Below the pieces are notes generated by a model that saw nothing but the letters and a program-made list of their open reading frames with translations, ran no database searches and was not told the origin of the DNA. Below are positions 32,262-39,511 of a stretch of DNA of 39,511 bases, piece after piece; positions within the stretch are counted from its first letter, which is position 1; the number at the start of each line of letters is the position of its first letter. Both the position numbers and the translations under genes were made by a program. This DNA comes from Microbacterium sp. MYb54 (lineage in GTDB: Bacteria > Actinomycetota > Actinomycetes > Actinomycetales > Microbacteriaceae), in NCBI RefSeq assembly GCF_002979515.1, contig NZ_PCPA01000031.1, forward strand, positions 1 to 39,511, read 5' to 3'.

Positions 32262-32289
32262 CGCATTCGTCCGCCTCCACTCAGCTAAC

Positions 32290-32321
32290 TTGCACGTTGA
32301 TGTGCACGTACTGTGTAAACT
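32290..32321 (+). promoter_or_regulatory. Promoter/operator region of YhgE-type operon, probably leaderless
   Basis: TTGCAC (32290-32295) and TAAACT (32316-32321) resemble -35 and extended -10 elements, with long 20-bp spacing. TGCAC-N6-GTGCA (32291-32306) forms a dyad and TGCACGT is directly repeated 12 bp apart (32291 and 32303). The -10 ends 6 bases before the GTG start and there is no ribosome site, so transcription probably begins at the start codon. The dyad is a candidate site for the TetR protein encoded at the operon's end. Confidence 0.5.
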
Positions 32322-32327
32322 CGTCCT

Positions 32328-35207
32328 GTGAAACAGAGCTGGCGGGTCTACAAGCGCGACGTCAAGAGACTCTCCCGTGTACCCAAAGCCTGGATCATCA
32401 TCATCGGGGTGCTCATCACCCCGGCCCTCTACGCATGGTTCAACGTCAACGCGTTCTGGGACCCCTACGCCAACACCGCGAACATCCGTGTGGCGGTGGT
32501 CGATCTCGACGAAGGCGCCACCTCCGACCTCACCGGTCACATCGACATCGGCGAGCAGGTGACCGCGCAGCTGGAGGACGACGACCAGCTCGGCTGGACC
32601 TTCATGGGCGAGGACGAGGCTCAGGAGGCAGTCAAGAAGGGTGACGTCTACGCCGCCATCGTCATCCCCGCGCAATTCAGCGAAGATCTGCTCAGCATCA
32701 CGAGCGGCGACTTCACCCAGCCGGCGCTGCAGTACTACGTCAACGAGAAGGCCGGAGCGATCGCGCCGAAGATCACCGACGTCGGCGCGTCCGAGCTCGA
32801 CAAGCAGGTCACGAGCGCCTTCAAGGAGCAGGTGGCCCTCGCAGCGACGAACGCCCTCAAAGACGTCGGCGACTCGACCGAGCTGCGACTGCTGAACGCC
32901 AGGGACAACACCCTCAACGCGTTCGACCAGGCAGCGCAGACCCTCTCGTCGGCGCGTGAGAACCTCGCTGAGACGCAGGACGGGCTCGCCTCCTCCCGCG
33001 GCACGCTCTCCTCTGCACGGAACACGCTGGGCGAGGTCGACGAGACGCTCGGCGACGTGCAGAAGTCGCTCGCTCAGACCCAGTCGATCATCGCCGAGAC
33101 GCAGAAGGAGGTGATCGCGTTCACCGACAGCGCCACCACTGCGTTCCTCCAGGGCACGACGCTGCTCGCCGACGCCTCCTCGAAGGCGAACGTCTCGATC
33201 ACCCGTCTCACCCAGAGCCTCGAACAGGCGGGCGTGCGCATCGACGCCGGGATCGACGACGTCTCGAACGTGCTGAAGGCGAACGAGGCGGCGGTCGCCC
33301 GGCTGCAGACCCTCCTCGACAACACCGACCTCAGCGACGACACGAAGCAGCGCCTGACCGAGGTCATCTCCTCGCTGCAGCAGCGCAACACCACCGACCA
33401 GCAGCTGCTCGCGGATCTGAAGGGCCTCAAGGCCGGTGCCTCCGACACCGTGCGTTCCGTGCAGGCGACGGCCGACGCGGTCGATCAGGCGATGCAGGAC
33501 ACCAGGGATGCCTCATCGGCCATGCGCGACATCCTGACCCGCACCGTCCCCTCGCTGAACAGCGCCATGTCGCAGCTGTCGGCGAGCGTCGGTTCGTTCT
33601 CGGCGGCACTGGATGCGCAGAAGGGCGTGCTCGCGCAGGCCGACCAGTTGCTCGGCGGGTTGGACTCGCAGCTCGTGGCCACTTCGTCGGCATTGGCGAG
33701 CTTCGACAACGACCTCGCCGGCATCGAACAGGGTCTGCAGACATCGCGCACCGACGTCGTCGCGCTCAATGCCGCATCCGAGTGGGGACTGCTGGGCACC
33801 CTGACCGACCTGGAGCCGGAGCAGATCGCCCAGTTCATCTCCTCCCCCGTCGAGGTCGACGAGCACCTGGTGTTCCCGGTCGACACCTACGGGTCGGCGA
33901 TGGCCGCGCTCTTCACGAACCTCTCGCTGTGGATCGGCGCGTTCGGACTCATGGTGATCTTCCGCGTCGAGGTCGACACCGAAGGCGTTGAAGGCGTCAC
34001 CGTGCGCGAGGCCTACTTCGGCCGCTTCTTCCTCTTCGCGACCCTCGCCGTCGGCCAGGCACTGATCGTGTGCATCGGAAACCTCATCATCGGCGTGCAG
34101 ACCGTCAGCGCCGCCGCCTTCGTCGGCACCGGGGTGCTCATCGCCCTCGCATACGTGAGCATCATCTACGCCCTCTGCGTGGCGTTCGGGCACGTCGGCC
34201 GCGGTCTGTGCATCCTGCTCGTGATCATGCAGATCCCCGGCGCGTCCGGCCTGTACCCGATCGAGCTGATGCCCGGATTCTTCCGTGCGATCTATCCGCT
34301 CCTGCCGTTCTCCTACGGCATCGACGCGATGCGCGAGACGATCGGGGGCTTCTACGGTGGCCACTACTGGCGCTTCCTGGGCGCTCTCGCCGTGTTCGTC
34401 GCTCTCGCGTTCCTCATCGGACTCGTGCTGCGCCGCCGTCTCGCGAACTTCACCCAGCTCTTCAACCGGCAGGTGCTCTCGACCGACCTGCTGATCGGCG
34501 AGAAGGTGCAGGTCGTGGGCAACGGATACCGGCTCACCGACGTGATCCGGGCGCTCTCGAACCGCAGCGAGTACCGCGAAGACCTCGATCGACGCGCCGA
34601 GCGGTTCACCCACCGCTACCCGGCCCTACTGAAGGCGACAGTGCTCACGGGTGTCGCAGGGCTCGTCGTGCTCGGCGTGATCACGTGGGCGCTTCCCAGC
34701 TCGAAGGCACTGCTGCTCGGGCTGTGGACTGTCTGGATCCTGCTCGTCATCGGATTCCTCGTGGCCATCGAGTACGTCAAGCACAGCTTCGAGAACGGCG
34801 AGGAGGTAGCCGCTCTCGACGACGCCGAGCTGCGTCGGCTCGCCCTCGCTGGGCCCGCCGGCCATGCAGCGGTCCTCCCCACCACGACGGACGACCCGCT
34901 CGGCACGACCCCCTCCGCCCCGATCGCCTCGATCGAGGCGGGGGCGACGGATGCGCCGGCCGAGCGGGACGAATCGGCCGAGCATGACGAACCGGCCGCC
35001 GGCGTCGAGGCCGACGCCCTGCTCACCGAGTGGTTCGCTTCCGAGCCGCAGCCGGCCCCCAGTGTCGAACCGGATGCCGAGCCCGTGCAGCCTGAGACCA
35101 CCGCGGCGGCGGACGCCCCTGACGACGAGGAGCAGACGGACGACGAGTGGACGGACGTGGACGAACGAACGGAACAAGAACGAGCAGAAGGGGAGGATCG
35201 CGCGTGA
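32328..35207 (+). CDS. YhgE/Pip-family membrane protein 1
   Basis: 959 residues. Opening with YhgE/Pip hallmarks: PKAWIIIIGVLITPALYAWFNVNAFWDPYANT (first membrane segment, about 20-40), IRVAVVDLDEGA and DVYAAIVIPAQFSEDL. A long extracellular coiled-coil region (about 190-510, Ala/Ser/Gln/Thr-rich) follows, then a block of about six membrane segments (about 524-700), two more (about 770-815), and an acidic 145-residue cytoplasmic tail rich in Glu/Asp/Ala. The family includes the Enterococcus phage-infection protein and resembles the type VII secretion component EsaA; the true cargo is unknown. The start is GTG 32328, with no ribosome site, apparently leaderless. Its stop overlaps the next start as GTGA. 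Confidence 0.92.
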   Translation: MKQSWRVYKRDVKRLSRVPKAWIIIIGVLITPALYAWFNVNAFWDPYANTANIRVAVVDLDEGATSDLTGHIDIGEQVTAQLEDDDQLGWTFMGEDEAQEAVKKGDVYAAIVIPAQFSEDLLSITSGDFTQPALQYYVNEKAGAIAPKITDVGASELDKQVTSAFKEQVALAATNALKDVGDSTELRLLNARDNTLNAFDQAAQTLSSARENLAETQDGLASSRGTLSSARNTLGEVDETLGDVQKSLAQTQSIIAETQKEVIAFTDSATTAFLQGTTLLADASSKANVSITRLTQSLEQAGVRIDAGIDDVSNVLKANEAAVARLQTLLDNTDLSDDTKQRLTEVISSLQQRNTTDQQLLADLKGLKAGASDTVRSVQATADAVDQAMQDTRDASSAMRDILTRTVPSLNSAMSQLSASVGSFSAALDAQKGVLAQADQLLGGLDSQLVATSSALASFDNDLAGIEQGLQTSRTDVVALNAASEWGLLGTLTDLEPEQIAQFISSPVEVDEHLVFPVDTYGSAMAALFTNLSLWIGAFGLMVIFRVEVDTEGVEGVTVREAYFGRFFLFATLAVGQALIVCIGNLIIGVQTVSAAAFVGTGVLIALAYVSIIYALCVAFGHVGRGLCILLVIMQIPGASGLYPIELMPGFFRAIYPLLPFSYGIDAMRETIGGFYGGHYWRFLGALAVFVALAFLIGLVLRRRLANFTQLFNRQVLSTDLLIGEKVQVVGNGYRLTDVIRALSNRSEYREDLDRRAERFTHRYPALLKATVLTGVAGLVVLGVITWALPSSKALLLGLWTVWILLVIGFLVAIEYVKHSFENGEEVAALDDAELRRLALAGPAGHAAVLPTTTDDPLGTTPSAPIASIEAGATDAPAERDESAEHDEPAAGVEADALLTEWFASEPQPAPSVEPDAEPVQPETTAAADAPDDEEQTDDEWTDVDERTEQERAEGEDRA

Positions 35208-37384
35208 AGGACATCCTGCACCTGACGCTCCGCGACGTGCGTCACGCGACCCAGAACGTGATGGCGTGCATCGTGCTCTTCGGTCTCGTCGTCATCCCGT
35301 CGCTGTTCACCTGGTTCAACGTCATCGCCAGCTGGGATCCGTTCGCGAACACGAAAGACCTGAAGATCGCCGTCGCGAGCACCGATGCCGGGTACGAGAG
35401 CGACCTCGTCCCGATCCGCGTGAACGTCGGCGAGCAGGTTCTCTCCCAGCTCCGCGGGAACGACCAGCTCGACTGGGTCATCACCGATGAGCACGACGCG
35501 ATCGATGGGACGAAGTCTGGCGAGTACTACGCCGCGATCGTCCTGCCGGAGACGTTCAGCGCCGACATGCTGACGTTCTACGCCGACGGCGGCGACCGCA
35601 CGCACATCGCGCTCTACACGAACGAGAAGAAGAACGCTCTGGCCCCGAAGATCACCGGGCAGGGTGCGGAAGGGGTCTCGGCCGCGATCAGCGACACGTT
35701 CACCCAGACGCTCGGCGACGTCGCTCTCGGCCTCATCTCATCGATGTCGGACTACCTCACCGACGAAGACACCCAGGCGGCGCTCACCCGCGTCGAGGCG
35801 CGGCTCGGAAGCGTGGGCGATCAGTTGCGCTCCGGTGCGCACACGGCCGACACGTTCACGGCTCTGCTCGAGTCGAGCCGGCCGCTGCTCGACAGCGCCT
35901 CGGCCCTGGTCGGCGAGGCCGGTGATGCGTTCGAGGATACTTCGGGGGCGCTCGGCAGCGGGGTGGACGCGGCCGGCACGCTGAAGTCGACCCTGCAGAC
36001 GGCGGCGCAGTCGCTGGCGGATGCGCTGCAGGCGACCTCGAGCAGCTACGACGCCGTCGGGCAGCGCATCGATGAGCTGTATGCCGGGGCGGGTTCGCTC
36101 AGCGGCAGCCAGGCGCAGGCGATCACCACACTCGCGGAGCGCGTGCAGCAGCAGATCGATCAGTACGCCGCGGTCAAGAACACACTGGTGACCGAGGTCG
36201 GACCGAGCCTTCCGGAATCCGCGCAGCCCGACTTCGCCGCCGTGATCAGCCGACTCGACGAGGCGATCGCACGGCAGCAGGCCCTGCAGGAGCGGCTCCA
36301 GAAGGCGGCGACCGAGATCACGGCCGGCAACGATTCGGCGCAGAGCTCTCACCAGGAGATCACGGCCGCGATCGCCGAAGCCAAGAAGGCGATCGCCGAT
36401 GCGCGGAGCACGTACGACAACGGACTGAAAACACAGCTGAACTCCCTCTCGTCGACGCTCACGCAGATCGGCTCCGATGTGTCGGCGATCCGCTCCGACC
36501 TGTCCGGCATCACCTCGGGTCTGTCCGGCGCATCCGATTCCGTGCTGTCGACGCTGTCGCGGGCGCAGGAGGCCACGACGCAGCTGTCGGCGTCGCTGAA
36601 CGCGATGGCCGACCGATTCGACACCGCCCAGCAGTCGATCGGGAAGGCCGCCGACACCGGTGATCTCAGCGAGCTGATCGGCGCCGATCCCGGCGCGCTC
36701 GCCACCTCGCTCGCCGAGCCCGTTCGCCTCGACCGCACCGCCGTCTTCCCCGTGGCAGGGTTCGGTGCGGCCATGGCTCCGCTGTACATGATCCTGGCCC
36801 TGTGGGTGGGCGCGCTGCTGATGACCGTGACGATCCGCGTCGACGTGAACGCCCAGACGCTCCCCGACCGCCCCGAGCTCACCCCCACGCAGAAGTACCT
36901 CGGCCGGTACGGCATCTTCGGCCTGGTCGGTCTTGCGCAGAGCACCCTGCTGACGCTCGGGCTGATCCTCTTCGTGCAGGTCCAACCCGCGCATCCGCTC
37001 CTGCTGATCCTGGCCGGGTGGGCGATCTCGACCGTCTTCACGCTCATCGTCTACACCGCGGTGGTCGCATTCGGCAACGCGGGCAAGGCGCTCTCGGTGC
37101 TGCTCCTCGTGATCCAGATCTCGGGCTCGGGCGGCGCGTACCCGCTGCAACTGCTTCCCGACTGGTTCCAGAGCATCAGCCCCTTCCTTCCCGCGACCTA
37201 TGCGGTGAACATGGTGAGGTCGGCGATCGCCGGCGTCTACCAGGCCGACTTCTGGTGGGCTCTGGGCGCGCTCGCGCTGTTCATCGTTCCCGCGCTGCTC
37301 CTCGGTCTCGTGCTGCGACGCCCGTTGATGACCTACAACCGAAAGCTGGTCGAGGCGCTCGCATCGACCAAACTGATGTCGTGA
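35204..37384 (+). CDS. YhgE/Pip-family membrane protein 2
   Basis: 726 residues, a paralogue of the preceding protein. First membrane segment about 18-40 (LFGLVVIPSLFTWFNVIASWDPFANT), then DLKIAVASTDAGY and EYYAAIVLPETFSADML. A coiled-coil extracellular region (about 180-505) and a C-terminal block of about six membrane segments (about 522-710, with SGSGGAYPLQLLPDWFQSISPFLPATYAVNMVRSAIAG, the ABC-2-like YhgE end). No long tail. The start is GTG 35204 with GGGGAGG 7 bases upstream, coupled to the preceding gene by a 4-base overlap. The tight coupling of two paralogues implies a heteromeric complex, probably involved in export or envelope assembly. Confidence 0.92.
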   Translation: MKDILHLTLRDVRHATQNVMACIVLFGLVVIPSLFTWFNVIASWDPFANTKDLKIAVASTDAGYESDLVPIRVNVGEQVLSQLRGNDQLDWVITDEHDAIDGTKSGEYYAAIVLPETFSADMLTFYADGGDRTHIALYTNEKKNALAPKITGQGAEGVSAAISDTFTQTLGDVALGLISSMSDYLTDEDTQAALTRVEARLGSVGDQLRSGAHTADTFTALLESSRPLLDSASALVGEAGDAFEDTSGALGSGVDAAGTLKSTLQTAAQSLADALQATSSSYDAVGQRIDELYAGAGSLSGSQAQAITTLAERVQQQIDQYAAVKNTLVTEVGPSLPESAQPDFAAVISRLDEAIARQQALQERLQKAATEITAGNDSAQSSHQEITAAIAEAKKAIADARSTYDNGLKTQLNSLSSTLTQIGSDVSAIRSDLSGITSGLSGASDSVLSTLSRAQEATTQLSASLNAMADRFDTAQQSIGKAADTGDLSELIGADPGALATSLAEPVRLDRTAVFPVAGFGAAMAPLYMILALWVGALLMTVTIRVDVNAQTLPDRPELTPTQKYLGRYGIFGLVGLAQSTLLTLGLILFVQVQPAHPLLLILAGWAISTVFTLIVYTAVVAFGNAGKALSVLLLVIQISGSGGAYPLQLLPDWFQSISPFLPATYAVNMVRSAIAGVYQADFWWALGALALFIVPALLLGLVLRRPLMTYNRKLVEALASTKLMS

Positions 37385-37412
37385 CTCCTGCGTCTGCGCG
37401 AAAGGACCCGAT

Positions 37413-38030
37413 GTGACCACGCCGAACCCGCGACGTCGACGCGATGCCCTGGCCAATCGCGAGGCTCTGCTGCGCGCGGCGCAGTCGATGCTCGCCACCA
37501 ACCCCACGGCGTCGCTGGATGTGATCGCGCAGGCCGCCGGCCTCACCCGTCGGGCCGTCTACGGCCACTTCGCCGACCGGGACAGTCTGCTGCGCGAAGT
37601 CATCGCGGTCGGCGCTCAGCGCTTCAACGCGATCGCCGAGACGACCGACGAGTCCGATCCCCGAGTGACCCTGGCGCGGATGGCGACGCGTCTGTGGCGG
37701 GAGGCCTCCGCGGTGCGCGCCACGGCCAACATCGCTCTCGACGATGCGCATCTGGCCGACACCGTGCTCGCCCTCGCACCGCTGCGTCGACGCATCCGCG
37801 ACCTGACCAAGGCCGGAGTCGACTCGGGGGCGTTTCGCGCAGACATGCCGGCCGAGCTGCTCGCGTTCCTCATCGAGGAGACTGCCCGAGCCACGTTGCG
37901 CGAGCTGCGACTCACCACGACCGACGCCGACTCGACGGTCGTGCGCGTGGTGTTGAGCATCGCGGGTCTCTCCTGGAGGGAGCAGGCGGAGCTCATCGAC
38001 GCGCACCCCGAGATCTTCGCGGAGGACTGA
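37413..38030 (+). CDS. TetR-family transcriptional regulator
   Basis: 205 residues. N-terminal HTH ASLDVIAQAAGLTRRAVYGHFADRDSLLREVIAVGA is a typical TetR DNA-binding domain (about residues 28-63); the C-terminal ligand domain is family-variable. GTG 37413 has AAAGGA 7 bases upstream. It is 28 bases after the second YhgE-type gene and probably in the same transcript, so it is likely to regulate that operon, possibly at the dyad at 32291-32306. This arrangement (YhgE pair plus TetR) is familiar in actinobacteria. Effector unknown. Confidence 0.92.
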   Translation: MTTPNPRRRRDALANREALLRAAQSMLATNPTASLDVIAQAAGLTRRAVYGHFADRDSLLREVIAVGAQRFNAIAETTDESDPRVTLARMATRLWREASAVRATANIALDDAHLADTVLALAPLRRRIRDLTKAGVDSGAFRADMPAELLAFLIEETARATLRELRLTTTDADSTVVRVVLSIAGLSWREQAELIDAHPEIFAED

Positions 38031-38112
38031 GACTGCGGCGACGGTTCTCGCCCCGACGCGCCCTCTCGCCTCAGCTCGACGGATCGTCGGCGCGGACGGG
38101 AGAATGGATCAC

Positions 38113-39511
38113 ATGTCCGCGAGATCCCGTCGGCCGCCGCTCTCGTCGGTGCGCCGCCTGCTGCACACCGATCCCTCGGCCGTGGCGCACACCGAGGCCA
38201 TGCCCGTCATCGACGAGCGAACGGTGCCGCGGGTGCTCGACCTCGCGACGCGCATCGGGGAGTCGATGTTCGCCGTCGGAGCCTCTGCGCACGAGGTCAC
38301 GCTCGCCATCACCCGCGTGTGCGGTGCGTACGGCATGAAAGACGTGCAGGTCGACGTCACGTACAACTCGATCACGGTGTCGTTCCACCTGAGCGGCGAG
38401 GTATGGCCGGAGACGCTGGTCCGCGTCGTGCGGGTCGCGGCCCCCGATCACGCGAAGCTGCAGCGGGTGCAGGCTCTGGTCGCCGACATCGACGACGGTC
38501 TCGACCTCGAATCCGCGCGCTCGACCTTCCGTGCGATCCGGCGCGTGCCGTTCCGTTATCAGCAGCCGGTCGTCGTCGTCGCGCGCGCACTGCTCGCGGT
38601 CGGTGTCAGCATCATGCTCGGCGCCTCACCGATCATCGTCGGTCTCACTTTCGTCGCGGCCCTGTGCGCCGCTCTGACCCAGGCCGGTCTCGCCCGCCTT
38701 CGCGTTCCGCTGTTCTTCAGTCAGATCGCCGGAGGATTCGTGACCACGGTCGTTGCCGTGGTGGTCTCCGCGCTCGGCACCGCGGGGATCGAGCCGTTCG
38801 TCGGCATCCGCCCGTCGATCATCGTCGCCTCGGGCATCGTGCTGATGCTCGCAGGCCTCACCGTGGTCGGTGCGGCGCAGGATGCGATCGACGGCTTCGC
38901 CCTCACGGCCGGCGGCCGCATCCTCGATCTCACCATGCAGACCCTCGGCGTCGTGATCGGCATCCTCGTCGGGCTGGAACTCGGCGGCGTCCTGGGGTTC
39001 ACGATGGACCTCCCCGACGATCCCGCGCCGTTCGGACCACTCGTCAACCAGTTCGCCGGGGCGATCATCATCGCTGTCGCCGTGGCCGTGTTCAACGGCG
39101 CCGGCATCCGGATCATCCTGGTCAGCGCCCTGCTCAGCGCCGTCACGCTCGCGGGCTACTCGACGTCGATCGCCCTGAACCTGCACCCCGCGGCGGCGAG
39201 CGCGATCGGCGCGCTGCTCGCGAGCTTCCTCGGCATGCTGATCGCGCGCAACCTGCATGTGCCGTCGGTCGCCGTGACGACCGCGGCCATCGTGCCCCTG
39301 GTTCCCGGCGTCGCCGTGTTCCAGGGCCTGCTCGAGATGGTCCACGCCGCCGGCACCTCCACCGGCATGCTGCTCGCCGGCGGATCACTCATCGACGCCG
39401 CGGTCATCGGCATCGGCCTGGCATCCGGCGCCTCGCTCGGCCTGTACCTCGGCACCCCCGTACGCGCCACCCTCGCGAGCGTCGCGAAGACCCGCGCCCG
39501 CGTCCGCCGCT
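38113..39511 (+). CDS. Threonine/serine exporter family protein (ThrE type), 3' end missing
   Basis: 466 codons without a stop, running off the right edge. N-terminal ThrE domain (about 40-180) with ATRIGESMFAVGASAHEVTLAITRVCGAYGMKDVQVDVTYNSITVSF, then about ten hydrophobic segments: one group up to about 350 and a second, ThrE_2-like group after it (PSVAVTTAAIVPLVPGVAVFQGLLEM). The family exports threonine and serine in Corynebacterium. Start ATG 38113 (GGGAG about 10 bases upstream) is preferred over ATG 38104 (one base after the ribosome site). It follows the TetR gene by 82 bases and is probably a separate unit. Nearly complete; only the tail is missing. Confidence 0.9.
   Translation, partial: MSARSRRPPLSSVRRLLHTDPSAVAHTEAMPVIDERTVPRVLDLATRIGESMFAVGASAHEVTLAITRVCGAYGMKDVQVDVTYNSITVSFHLSGEVWPETLVRVVRVAAPDHAKLQRVQALVADIDDGLDLESARSTFRAIRRVPFRYQQPVVVVARALLAVGVSIMLGASPIIVGLTFVAALCAALTQAGLARLRVPLFFSQIAGGFVTTVVAVVVSALGTAGIEPFVGIRPSIIVASGIVLMLAGLTVVGAAQDAIDGFALTAGGRILDLTMQTLGVVIGILVGLELGGVLGFTMDLPDDPAPFGPLVNQFAGAIIIAVAVAVFNGAGIRIILVSALLSAVTLAGYSTSIALNLHPAAASAIGALLASFLGMLIARNLHVPSVAVTTAAIVPLVPGVAVFQGLLEMVHAAGTSTGMLLAGGSLIDAAVIGIGLASGASLGLYLGTPVRATLASVAKTRARVRR

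Noticed and set aside
1..39511. Mobile element, prophage, CRISPR or RNA genes
   Set aside because: No transposase, integrase, spacer-repeat pattern, tRNA cloverleaf or rRNA sequence was recognised on either strand.

Overview
The window is high-GC throughout, with dense short-spaced genes, many GTG/TTG starts, strong GGAGG-type ribosome binding sites, an LCP-family wall protein, DUF11 and YhgE/Pip surface proteins and large antisense shadow ORFs. This points to a Gram-positive actinobacterium, most likely Microbacteriaceae (Microbacterium-like); the genus is an inference. I see no rRNA, tRNA, CRISPR array, transposase or integrase, and no gene-free stretch longer than about 190 bases.

Layout. 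(A) 1-3099: large secreted beta-helix/DUF11 surface protein on the minus strand, running off the left edge, where a perfect 52-bp fold-back suggests an assembly or library artefact. (B) 3180-5022: divergent MFS exporter and HxlR regulator with two palindromic operator candidates between them. (C) 5031-6315: small membrane protein and lipoprotein. (D) 6441-9728: response regulator, histidine kinase and LCP cell-wall ligase in one operon. (E) 9781-26689: the most interesting part, a metabolic block containing a secreted multidomain quinoprotein-type enzyme, a complete branched-chain-type (Liv/HAAT) ABC importer, a LacI-type regulator, two cytoplasmic sulfatases of different subtypes, a large lipoprotein and a formylglycine-generating enzyme (FGE) that activates sulfatases. 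(F) 26750-29143: NIPSNAP, GNAT acetyltransferase, FAD oxidoreductase and VOC protein. (G) 29144-31522: MarR regulator divergent from an LLM flavin/F420 oxidoreductase and an F420:NADP-reductase-like protein. (H) 31707-32261: lipoprotein. (I) 32328-38030: two YhgE/Pip-type membrane proteins and a TetR regulator. (J) 38113-end: ThrE-type exporter, cut by the right edge.

How the genes may work together. Two separate promoters, one for the ABC importer/LacI divergon and one for the secreted quinoprotein, carry the same unusual operator: two overlapping 14-bp CG-NNN-GCGC-like palindromes exactly 12 bp apart. This ties importer, regulator and secreted enzyme into one probable LacI regulon. The adjacent sulfatases and FGE all lack signal peptides, so they probably act in the cytoplasm. 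My working hypothesis is a regulon in which an extracellular oxidase/hydrolase-like enzyme processes a sulfated or glycosylated compound, the Liv-type importer takes up the product, and FGE-activated sulfatases release sulfate inside. The substrate is unknown, and the sulfatase part of this link rests on gene proximity alone.
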